A stretch of 64,000 nucleotides of DNA from contig NZ_CP032084.1 in NCBI RefSeq assembly GCF_003600685.1, forward strand, positions 4,960,001 through 5,024,000, written 5' to 3'. This stretch comes from Achromobacter sp. B7 (GTDB lineage Bacteria; Pseudomonadota; Gammaproteobacteria; Burkholderiales; Burkholderiaceae_B). The translations under genes and the position numbers were made by a program. Positions within the stretch are counted from its first letter, which is position 1, and every line of letters begins with the position of its first letter. Below, piece by piece: positions 26,290 through 33,377 of this stretch. The notes under the pieces were generated by a model. It saw only the letters and a program-made list of their open reading frames with translations, was not told where the DNA came from and did not search any database.

Positions 26290-27198
26290 TTAGTTCACAA
26301 GCGCGGGGATGGCGCACGCCTGGGGGTTGGGCGCCAAAGACGGCGATGCAGGCGTTGGGCGGTCCGGGCCTACGCAGACCGGGGCGCCGTCGCCATCGGT
26401 CAACGTCCAGTCGTAGGCGGTGAACACGCCGGCATAGCGTTCATTCAAAGCCGTCAAGCCATGGCTGAAGATGCCATGCGTGACGTACAGGTAAAGCGGC
26501 TGGCGCGTCTTGTCGGCAAGCGCCAACGCCAGTTCCAGAAAGGTGCGGCCGCCGTCGCAGATGTCGTCCACCACCAGGATGGGCTGGTCGGGAACGTCGT
26601 CGGGCACGCGGGTTTCGGTGATGCGGCCCGTTTGCGGGTCGCGCACCTTTTCGGCGTAGCGCACGTCGGCCACGCCCAGCTTCTTGGCCAGGGCCTGCAC
26701 CCGCTTGCGGGCGCCGGCGTCGGGCGCCATCAACGTCACGCCCTTGGCAAAGGCCGGTGCCGCCAGCGTCCGGCCGACAAACGCGGCGGCGTCCACCACG
26801 CGCACCCGCTGCAACAGCGCGGGGGTAACGTCGCTGTGCGGTTCGGTGATGGTGACGGTGGCGTATTGCTGGTCGTTGATCAGCTTGCAGAAGACGGCCG
26901 CGCCCAGGGCCTCGCCCGGATTGCACACCCGGTCTTGCCGGGCATAGGGCACGTAAGGCATGTCCAGATGCACCGGCACGGCGGGATTCAGGCGGCGCAA
27001 GGCGTCGGTCAGCATCAGCAGCTGCATGACGTCATTGGCGGACTTGAGCAGCGCGTGGATACGGAACTCGGTGGCGGCCTCGGCCGCCGCGCGCAAGCCG
27101 GCGGGCACCGTGACCTGGCTTTCGCCGCCGGGAAACACGAACGCGGTCGGCGTTTCGGTTTGGCGTTGTCCTTCTACTACGGCAGTGATGGTGAACAT
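26290..27198 (-). CDS. Ribose-phosphate pyrophosphokinase-like protein of the NAD salvage operon
   Basis: 302 residues. A PRPP synthetase-type enzyme related to the copies that accompany nadV in bacteria and large phages. The PRPP-binding loop ILVVDDICDGGRTFLELALA is present, along with VPYARQDRVCNPGEALGAAV (ATP/flexible region) and the phosphoribosyl fold LMAPDAGARKRVQALAKKLG. It differs from housekeeping prs and is probably specialised. AAGGG lies 6 bases before ATG 27198. Transcribed with nadV from a promoter at 27237-27266. Confidence 0.9.
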   Translation of the reverse strand: MFTITAVVEGQRQTETPTAFVFPGGESQVTVPAGLRAAAEAATEFRIHALLKSANDVMQLLMLTDALRRLNPAVPVHLDMPYVPYARQDRVCNPGEALGAAVFCKLINDQQYATVTITEPHSDVTPALLQRVRVVDAAAFVGRTLAAPAFAKGVTLMAPDAGARKRVQALAKKLGVADVRYAEKVRDPQTGRITETRVPDDVPDQPILVVDDICDGGRTFLELALALADKTRQPLYLYVTHGIFSHGLTALNERYAGVFTAYDWTLTDGDGAPVCVGPDRPTPASPSLAPNPQACAIPALVN

Positions 27199-27206
27199 GA
27201 TCGGCC

Positions 27207-27266
27207 CTTAGTGGCGTTTCAAAACTAAGTGAGGCAAGTATATGCGCGCTTATTGTTATCTTGCAA
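27207..27266 (-). promoter_or_regulatory. Promoter and candidate NrtR operator of the prs-nadV operon
   Basis: Minus strand: TTGCAA (27266-27261), 18-bp spacer, TATACT (27242-27237). Just downstream, near the expected start point, lies the inverted repeat CTTAGT-N11-ACTAAG (27207-27229). NrtR regulators bind inverted repeats over promoters of NAD genes, so this is a plausible site. It is not a match to a memorised consensus. Confidence 0.5.
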
Positions 27267-27314
27267 CTATGTCGTTGAAAGTCCGCGTTGTGTGGCGGGT
27301 GTTGGCGTGCAGGG

Positions 27315-27968
27315 TCATCCGACTGTGCGGTCGAACAGGGCGAAGTCTTTCAGGCGGTACAGGCGCGCGGGGCGCTGCGCCCCGGTGACGAAATCGCCCG
27401 TGGGTTCCAGTACACCCCAGGCGTCCATCTTCCTGCGGAAGTTCGATTTTTCCAGCCGGGTCTGCAAGATGGCTTCGTAGGTGTGCTGGAGTTCGGTCAG
27501 GGTGAAGCGTTCCGGCAGCAGGAAGAACGGCAAGGTCGAGTAGCTGGATTTGCCGCGCAGGCGGGCCACGGCGGCGGCCACGATGGCGGCGTGGTCGAAC
27601 GCCAGCGAGGGCAACGCGTCCACGCTGACAAAGCGCAGGCCCTGCCCCGCCGCCGCTTCCAGTTCGGCCACCGGCACCAAGGCCACGTATGACACGGACA
27701 AGGACCACTGGCGGGGGTCACGCTGGGGGCCTGAGAACACCTGTAGCTGTTCCAGGTAACGCGGTTCAAAGCCGGTTTTTTCGCGCAGGACCCGGCGGAT
27801 GCTCGCTTCGGTGCTGTCGTCTTCGTCCGCATGCACCACGCCGCCCGGCAGCGCCATGGCGCCCTTGAAGGGCGCGCGGTCGCGCTGGTGCAGGGCAATT
27901 TCAAGGCCGCCGGCCCGCAAGGTCAGCAGGACGGCGTCAACGGTCACAAGGGGCTGTGGATAGTCCAC
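27315..27968 (-). CDS. nrtR: NrtR-type Nudix-related transcriptional regulator of NAD metabolism
   Basis: 217 residues. The N-terminal Nudix-like domain (ALPGGVVHADEDDSTEASIR, RVLREKTGF) deviates from the REUXEE catalytic motif, as in many NrtR proteins that bind ADP-ribose instead of cleaving substrates. The C-terminal winged helix is typical (FTLTELQHTYEAILQTRLEK, SNFRRKMDAWGVLEPTG). It lies directly upstream of prs-nadV in the same direction, 116 bases away, the usual NrtR context; ADP-ribose would relieve repression. The start is GTG 27968 without a strong ribosome-binding site. Confidence 0.9.
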   Translation of the reverse strand: MDYPQPLVTVDAVLLTLRAGGLEIALHQRDRAPFKGAMALPGGVVHADEDDSTEASIRRVLREKTGFEPRYLEQLQVFSGPQRDPRQWSLSVSYVALVPVAELEAAAGQGLRFVSVDALPSLAFDHAAIVAAAVARLRGKSSYSTLPFFLLPERFTLTELQHTYEAILQTRLEKSNFRRKMDAWGVLEPTGDFVTGAQRPARLYRLKDFALFDRTVG

Positions 27969-28235
27969 GGGGCAGTTTCCAGATCAAGGCTTCGGGGCAA
28001 GATGCCACTATGACGGCGCGCGGTCAATCGGCGGGCGACATAGGCGCCAGCATCAGGCCGCAGTATGAGCCGCCAGCAGGGCCGCCCGATTAGACGAAAT
28101 AGCCGGAACATCCCAGGCAATCAAAGGTAAATAGCGTAAATGTTCTACACTTGCGCCCGGGAACACCGCTGGGTTTGATGCCTGGCGTGGTGTTCCCTTT
28201 GTTTTTTCCCCTCAAAAATCCCAGGAGATTCCCGG

Positions 28236-29342
28236 ATGAAAAAGACGCTGCTCGCCGCTGCGATGCTGACCGCTTTCACAGGCATTGCACAGGCAGAACC
28301 GTCAGTCACCCTCTATGGTGTCATCGACACCGGCATTGGCTACAACAAGATCAAGGGCGACGGCTACAGCGGTAGCAAGCTTGGCATGATCAACGGCATC
28401 CAGGCCGGCTCCCGTTGGGGCGTGCGCGGATCCGAAGATCTGGGCGACGGCCTGCGCGCCGTGTTCAAGCTGGAAAGCGGCTTTGATTCCGCCAATGGCC
28501 AACGCGGTCAGTCCGGCCGCCTGTTCGGCCGCCAAGCCACCATCGGCCTGGCCAACGACGCCTGGGGCCAGCTGGACTTCGGCCGCCAAGCCACGATCGG
28601 CTCGAACTACCTGGCCGACATCGACCCCTTCTACACCAGCTACACCCAGTCGAACCTGGGCCTGGGTTTCAGCGCGGCCAACACCATGCGCTGGGACAAC
28701 ATGGTCATGTACCGCACCCCGTCGGTGAACGGCTTTGAATTCGGCATCGGCTATTCGTTCAACGCTGACGACACCACCGCCGACCAGACCGGTTTCCGCA
28801 CCGCCGACAACACGCGCGGCATCACGGCCGGCCTGCGCTACGTGCAGGGCCCGCTGAACGTGGCGCTGACGTACGACCAGTTGAACGGCTCGAACCGTGG
28901 CAACATCGACAGCAACGCCACGCCGCGCCAATACGCGTTGGGCGTGTCGTACGACCTGGAAGTGGTGAAGCTGGCCGCCGCCTATGGCCGCACCACCGAC
29001 GGCTGGTTCGTCGGCCAGGACCTGCCGGCCGACACCCCGTTCAGCGATGAATTCGGCACCAACCGCTTCGTCAACGGCTTCAAGGCCAACGCCTACATGC
29101 TGGGCGCGACCGTGCCGGTGGGCGGCGCCAGCAGCGTGTTTGCCTCGTGGCAGCACGTGGCCCCGTCCAACGACAAGCTGACCGGCGGCGACGCCAACAT
29201 GAACGTGTACAGCGTGGGCTACACCTACGACCTGTCCAAGCGCACCAACCTGTATGCCTATGGTTCGTACGGCACGGACTACGCGTTCATCGACGGCCTG
29301 AAGAGCACGGCCGCCGGCGTGGGCGTGCGCCATCAGTTCTAA
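28236..29342 (+). CDS. General Gram-negative porin (16-strand trimeric type)
   Basis: 368 residues. The signal peptide MKKTLLAAAMLTAFTGIAQA is followed by the conserved mature start EPSVTLYGVIDTGIGYNK. The constriction region is SRWGVRGSEDLGDGLRAVFK, and the protein ends in the outer-membrane signature GVGVRHQF with C-terminal Phe. It matches the Burkholderiales porin family (OmpC-like/Bordetella porin), which admits small hydrophilic solutes. AGGAG lies 9 bases before the ATG. A strong terminator at 29415 ends this single-gene unit. Codon use is biased to frequent codons, in line with high expression. Confidence 0.96.
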   Translation: MKKTLLAAAMLTAFTGIAQAEPSVTLYGVIDTGIGYNKIKGDGYSGSKLGMINGIQAGSRWGVRGSEDLGDGLRAVFKLESGFDSANGQRGQSGRLFGRQATIGLANDAWGQLDFGRQATIGSNYLADIDPFYTSYTQSNLGLGFSAANTMRWDNMVMYRTPSVNGFEFGIGYSFNADDTTADQTGFRTADNTRGITAGLRYVQGPLNVALTYDQLNGSNRGNIDSNATPRQYALGVSYDLEVVKLAAAYGRTTDGWFVGQDLPADTPFSDEFGTNRFVNGFKANAYMLGATVPVGGASSVFASWQHVAPSNDKLTGGDANMNVYSVGYTYDLSKRTNLYAYGSYGTDYAFIDGLKSTAAGVGVRHQF

Positions 29343-29369
29343 GGCACGCATGGCGCGGCCGGGCGACAG

Positions 29370-29393
29370 GCGATAGCGCGATAGCGCGATAAC
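29370..29393. repeat. Three 8-bp tandem units after the porin gene
   Basis: gcgatagc, gcgatagc, gcgataac at 29370, 29378 and 29386, between the porin stop and its terminator. Confidence 0.75.
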
Positions 29394-29414
29394 ACGCCAG
29401 TTCGCCAGCCCGAT

Positions 29415-29454
29415 AAAAAGCGGGGCGCGTCCGATGGGACGCGCCCCGCTTTTT
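29415..29454. terminator. Strong rho-independent terminator of the porin gene
   Basis: A 13-bp GC-rich stem (GCGGGGCGCGTCC / GGACGCGCCCCGC) with a short loop, flanked by AAAAA and TTTTT. It serves the porin and, in reverse, may serve the convergent ankyrin gene. Confidence 0.95.
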
Positions 29455-29515
29455 GCTTTGGCCTGGCAGGCGCTGCCTGCGTTTCGCCTGCCGCGCCCCC
29501 CGGCGCTTCATCCGC

Positions 29516-30214
29516 CTATCGCGCCCCCGCGCGTTCCAACTGGGCAATGATTTCAGCCTGCCCTTTCTGACGCGCGTGCCGCAACGGCGTCACGCCCTCC
29601 CGATCCGCCAGGTTCACGTCGGCGCCCGCCCCGATCAGCATGGCCACGATCGCCTGATGCCGGGGGCCGCCGTCACCCAGAATGATGGCTTCCAGCAGGC
29701 CCGTCCATCCCAGCCGATTGACGTGATCGGGCTTGGCGCCCGCTTGTAGCAGCGTCCTGACCACTTCCACATGGCCGCGTTCGCAGGCGGGAATCAACGC
29801 GGTGCCGCCGTAGCGGTTGGTGCTTTGCAAGTCCGCGCCGTGGCGCAAAGTCAGTTCAAGAATTTCCCGATAGCCTTGCGCGCCCGCCAGCAGGTAGGCG
29901 CTGTCCTGCATGCCGTTTTGCGCGTTCACGTCCGCGCCGGCTTCGATCAGCACGCGCGCCGCCTCCACGTGGTTGCCCTGCGTGGCGCGCAGCAACGCCG
30001 TGTTGCCTTGCGCGTCGCGCCCGTCCGGCGGCACGCCTTGGTCCAGCAATTCCCGCACGCGCGCTGCCTGGCCCAAGGCGGCGGCCTCGCGCAATTGCGC
30101 CGTCGGGTCCACTGCGGCGCGCGCCTCGCCGCTGGCCGCGCCGATTGCCCCAACGGCGCCCAACGTGCTTAGCGCCAATACGAAACAGGCCCGCCAGTGT
30201 TTGATCGTTGCCAT
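29516..30214 (-). CDS. Exported ankyrin-repeat protein
   Basis: 232 residues; GGAGG lies 9 bases before ATG 30214. A signal peptide (CFVLALSTLGAVGAIGAASG) is followed by five ankyrin units. These include QGNTALLRATQGNHVEAARV with LIEAGADVNAQ, GGTALIPACERGHVEVVRTL with LQAGAKPDHV, and GVTPLRHARQKGQAEIIAQL. Periplasmic ankyrin proteins of this size occur next to catalase (AnkB) or alone; no catalase is here. Probably a protein-binding scaffold; partner unknown. Confidence 0.88.
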   Translation of the reverse strand: MATIKHWRACFVLALSTLGAVGAIGAASGEARAAVDPTAQLREAAALGQAARVRELLDQGVPPDGRDAQGNTALLRATQGNHVEAARVLIEAGADVNAQNGMQDSAYLLAGAQGYREILELTLRHGADLQSTNRYGGTALIPACERGHVEVVRTLLQAGAKPDHVNRLGWTGLLEAIILGDGGPRHQAIVAMLIGAGADVNLADREGVTPLRHARQKGQAEIIAQLERAGAR

Positions 30215-30365
30215 TGCCGGTATCCTCCCGTCTGAATCGAGGACCGATTATGGACAAGCCCCTGGCGAATGGGAAATCGATGGCGTGTCATGGCCGGTGC
30301 AATACGGGGGAAACACGCCGCCGTCATGATTGGATACCTTTAGATCGCCGCAATACGGCCCGCCC

Positions 30366-31694
30366 ATGACCCTCGACTTCGCTTCCCGCCTGCCCCTGAA
30401 ACCTCTTGCGCGCCTGCTGGCCGTGGCATTGCTGCCGCTGGCCCTGGCCGCCTGCAACGGCAGCGACGACAACGACGACGCGCCCGCCTCGCCCATCGTC
30501 AGCGCGCCGCCCGCTGTCGACCCGGCGCCCGTCGTCGACCCCACCCCGGACCCCGACGTCCCCGCGCGCAACACCGCCTACCTGAACGCCAAGGCCGGCG
30601 ACGTCATCCAGGTCACCATCGACGCCCTGCGCCCTACGCAGGCTGCCATCGGCTACGACCAGATCTACTACAAGCTGGGCCGTTGGCAAGGCGACTTCAA
30701 CCGCTCGTGGGCCGGCGACGACGCCCGCCAGCTGGACTACCTGGATCGCACCGTCGGCAAAAAGTTCGACGACTACTGCGAGGACATGGGCGGTGTGGAA
30801 CGCGCCGAAAAATTTGCCGACCTGGCTGCGGCCCGCGCCGCGCGGCTGGATCAGCCCGCCACTTTCGCGTGCCAGGACGCGCCGGGCACGCATCCGGAAA
30901 ACCTGAAAACCGTGGTGGTGGGCTGGGACGGCAACCTGTACCTGACCGACGGCCATCACACGTTCTCGTCATTGCGCGAGATATTCGATGGCGGCCCGAA
31001 GCTGCCGGTCTGGGTCAAGGTGGATGCCAACTACAGCAGCCTGCCGACCGCCGCCGCATTCTGGCAACGCATGGTCGACGAACGCCGGGCGTGGCTGCGC
31101 GATGGCCAGAACCAGCCCATCACCGTCGACCAATTACCCAGCCGCCTGGGTCTGGCCAGCGCCGACGAAGCCGGCGGCATGCAGGAAGACCGCTATCGCT
31201 CGCTGGTGTACTTCACCCGCGACATCGCCTACCAGAACGGCAACCTGCCCGAGTTCGCGGAATTTCTGTGGGGCGACTGGCTGCGTCGCCAGGTAGCGGC
31301 CGGGCAACTGCCAGCCTTGGAGCAATACAAGATGGCCGCGCCCGCCACGCCCGCGCAGATCCTGGCGGTCAGCACGCTGAGTTCGACGCTGGTTCCCGGC
31401 GGCGCCAACGACAGCTATGCCGCCGCCGTTCGCGACGCCTCGTTGAAAATGGGCGCGCTGGCCGACACCGATATTGTGTTCGACGACCGGCAAGCGCAGA
31501 CGCTGGGGCGCATCCCCTTGGCCGCCAACGTGGCCGCGGGCGTCTCCATCAAGAGCCAACGCGACACGCTGGAAGAACTGCCGCGCGTAGACGTCAAGAC
31601 CGACGGCTCGCCGCGCAACGCCGGCAAGCTGTGGTTTGCGGTGAATTACCGCAATTGCGGCAAACCGGCGGCCGGCACGTGCTGGGGCTGGTAG
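30366..31694 (+). CDS. Lipoprotein with ParB-like (ParBc_2) nuclease-type domain
   Basis: 442 residues from ATG 30366. The signal peptide has lipobox ALAAC with Cys30, then an Asp/Pro-rich linker (GSDDNDDAPASP). Residues about 70-210 show a ParB/sulfiredoxin-type fold in the version called putative ParB-like nuclease: AIGYDQIYYKLGRWQGDFNR and VVVGWDGNLYLTDGHHTFSS with the DGHH motif. The C-terminal part is unassigned. Export of a ParB-like fold to the envelope is unusual, though similar secreted proteins are annotated in proteobacteria. Activity is unproven. Confidence 0.8.
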   Translation: MTLDFASRLPLKPLARLLAVALLPLALAACNGSDDNDDAPASPIVSAPPAVDPAPVVDPTPDPDVPARNTAYLNAKAGDVIQVTIDALRPTQAAIGYDQIYYKLGRWQGDFNRSWAGDDARQLDYLDRTVGKKFDDYCEDMGGVERAEKFADLAAARAARLDQPATFACQDAPGTHPENLKTVVVGWDGNLYLTDGHHTFSSLREIFDGGPKLPVWVKVDANYSSLPTAAAFWQRMVDERRAWLRDGQNQPITVDQLPSRLGLASADEAGGMQEDRYRSLVYFTRDIAYQNGNLPEFAEFLWGDWLRRQVAAGQLPALEQYKMAAPATPAQILAVSTLSSTLVPGGANDSYAAAVRDASLKMGALADTDIVFDDRQAQTLGRIPLAANVAAGVSIKSQRDTLEELPRVDVKTDGSPRNAGKLWFAVNYRNCGKPAAGTCWGW

Positions 31695-31754
31695 GCTTTT
31701 TTTGCGCGATTCGAGTATCTTGTGCGTCTTCTACGACCTTTCCGAGACCCCGTT

Positions 31755-32195
31755 ATGTCCAACGAGCCCACCACCAGCGCCAACACGGCCCCCCACGCCG
31801 ACGCCTTCCTGCAATTTTTGGTCAACCTGGTCAACAACGGCGGCCAGCTTGAAAGCATTGGTGTGACGCTGCAAATGGGCGGCATGCTGGTGTCGGGGTC
31901 CATTGTGTCGGGCGCGGAATATTTCGACCGGTTCGCCGCCAGCTTCACGGGTTCGCTCGACATGCTGGATGCCGACGCCCGTGATGCGGTGCACCGGTCG
32001 CTGGCTGAACTGGGGGATGTGTTCCGCGTGCCGCAGCCGGCCGACCCGCTGCCCAACTACATCCACCTGACCGACGCGCTGTTCTTCACGGCCGACGGCA
32101 CGCCCATTGCAGGGCAGCCCACGCTGTGGCGCGGCCGGACGAGTTCGGTGGATGGGTTTATCCTGGGCCGCCTGCAATCCGAAACCGGCAACTAA
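31755..32195 (+). CDS. GvpU-like small protein (146 aa)
   Basis: The pattern FLQFLVNLVNNGGQLESIGV, TLQMGGMLVSGSIVSGAEYF and DRFAASF resembles GvpU gas-vesicle accessory proteins (a short helix, then an IGVTLxxGGxLVSGxIxS strand pair). No gvpA or other gas vesicle genes are near, so a stand-alone role is likely. No signal peptide. The gene follows the ParB-like lipoprotein by 60 bases and its TAA is the first stop in a tandem repeat. The family call is from pattern memory only. Confidence 0.6.
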   Translation: MSNEPTTSANTAPHADAFLQFLVNLVNNGGQLESIGVTLQMGGMLVSGSIVSGAEYFDRFAASFTGSLDMLDADARDAVHRSLAELGDVFRVPQPADPLPNYIHLTDALFFTADGTPIAGQPTLWRGRTSSVDGFILGRLQSETGN

Positions 32196-32250
32196 GCTAG
32201 CGACTCAGCTAGCAACTGAGCTAGCAACTCAGCTGACAACTACGTTAGCT
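32191..32250. repeat. Five 12-bp tandem units over the stops of two convergent genes
   Basis: actaagctagcg (32191), actcagctagca (32203), actgagctagca (32215), actcagctgaca (32227), actacgttagct (32239). Units contain TAA, TAG or TGA. The left gene stops at 32193-32195; the right gene stops at 32247-32245, both inside the array. Confidence 0.95.
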
Positions 32251-33054
32251 TTCCGCCACGCCGGCGAAGCGCGTGGTGGATGCATTGAATGAGCGCCACG
32301 CGTTGCTGTCGGCGTCTAGCCAGATGCCCAGGCATTCGGCGCTGAGCGGGGCGGATAAGGCCGCCCCGCGAAACAGAAGATCGCTGTGCAGGCGCATCCA
32401 CGCAAAGTCGCGAATGTCTTCCACGCCACCGGCCACCACTTGCAGGTTGGCGCACCAGGCGCGCTCCATCAGGGTGAAGAAGCGGCCCTGCAAGGTGCGG
32501 TTTTCGGACAGGCCCAGCGGCACCTGCACATGCAGGCCGTCGGCGCGCAAGGCGCCATGGCCGGTGTCCTTGCCGCGCAAGACGGCGGGAAGCAATCGCG
32601 CGCGCAACCGCGCCTGGAATTCCGGATACCGCGACAGCACATCGGCGTGGTCCGACAGGCGGTCCGTCAATGGCAGGGTGAAGGTGATGCGCTTTGCCGG
32701 CATCAAGAGGGGCGCGGCATCGTCGTAGCGCGCGTACTTGTTGACCCAGATGGCGTTTTCCAGCACGCCAATGCCCAACTCGGAGCACAGGCGCTCGGCC
32801 AGATCGCCATGGCCACGCACATCAAGCGCGTGTTCGAATGACAATTCGATTGGGGTTTTGAATTTCTTGAAGAACGCCACGCCGGCCATCAGGCTGGCGC
32901 CCAGGCCCACGGGGTTCAGGCTGCTCCAGGGTGACGGCCGGCAACGGCCCATCACTGCGTATTCGTGGACTTGCCCCTGTGCCGTGAACACAGGCTGGAA
33001 GCGCAGCACGACGGACTCTTCGGACAGAGCCCAGGAACGGGCGTCGTCTTTCAT
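32245..33054 (-). CDS. Degenerate EAL-domain protein (BvgR/YdiV-like, probably non-catalytic)
   Basis: 269 residues from ATG 33054. EAL-fold landmarks are visible but altered. LRFQPVFTAQGQVHEYAVMG stands where YQPIV...EALLRW is expected, so the EAL motif is lost. RITFTLPLTDRL and LQVVAGGVEDIRDFAWMRLH replace the catalytic lysine/glutamate regions. Such proteins (BvgR, YdiV) act as regulators without c-di-GMP hydrolysis. It is divergent from the kinase/REC-EAL operon, which suggests a regulatory link. A frame extending to 33270 is unlikely because a promoter lies between. Confidence 0.78.
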   Translation of the reverse strand: MKDDARSWALSEESVVLRFQPVFTAQGQVHEYAVMGRCRPSPWSSLNPVGLGASLMAGVAFFKKFKTPIELSFEHALDVRGHGDLAERLCSELGIGVLENAIWVNKYARYDDAAPLLMPAKRITFTLPLTDRLSDHADVLSRYPEFQARLRARLLPAVLRGKDTGHGALRADGLHVQVPLGLSENRTLQGRFFTLMERAWCANLQVVAGGVEDIRDFAWMRLHSDLLFRGAALSAPLSAECLGIWLDADSNAWRSFNASTTRFAGVAES

Positions 33055-33099
33055 GGCAAGACCCGAACGATGGGGTGCGCGGGGGGGCAGAGCCGGGTC

Positions 33100-33129
33100 A
33101 ATATCATGCTGTTCTCGATTAACGTCTAA
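33100..33129 (-). promoter_or_regulatory. Candidate sigma70 promoter of the degenerate EAL gene
   Basis: Minus strand TTAGAC (33129-33124), 18-bp spacer, GATATT (33105-33100), about 46 bases before ATG 33054, in an AT-richer island. Confidence 0.45.
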
Positions 33130-33273
33130 GCGCCGTGCTGAGGCATGCCGCCGGTGTGAAAATGCGCCGGTAGGCAGCTTCTTGGCGAAGTCGGAATCCC
33201 ACAGATAGTGCCCAACGCTGCCGGGTAAAAGAACAAGAAATTTCTCAAATTCCGGGATTGCGCGGCGCATACC

Positions 33274-33299
33274 AAAGGGCCTTTTGCTTGGGCCCTTTT
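33274..33299 (+). terminator. Terminator-like hairpin in the leader of the kinase operon
   Basis: AAAGGGCC (33274-33281) pairs with GGCCCTTT (33291-33298), followed by TTCTTCCCCC and further pyrimidines. It points along the + strand, 80 bases before the first kinase ATG, with no + strand gene nearby upstream. It may be an attenuator. Confidence 0.5.
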
Positions 33300-33377
33300 C
33301 TTCCCCCTTTCTTCCCTTTTTTTTGCGCCCCCACTTTGAGATTCTTCTTATTCACTGGGTAAGCAGGTGTTTCTACC

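Noticed and set aside
24564..26423. 619-codon + strand frame opposite nadV
   Set aside because: Begins inside the terminator and has no recognisable domain; nadV is firm.
32191..32250. Short CRISPR-like array
   Set aside because: Units are adjoining 12-mers without spacers; no cas genes in the window.
33055..33270. N-terminal extension of the degenerate EAL protein to an ATG at 33270
   Set aside because: No ribosome-binding site, extension unlike EAL proteins, and a plausible promoter lies inside it.
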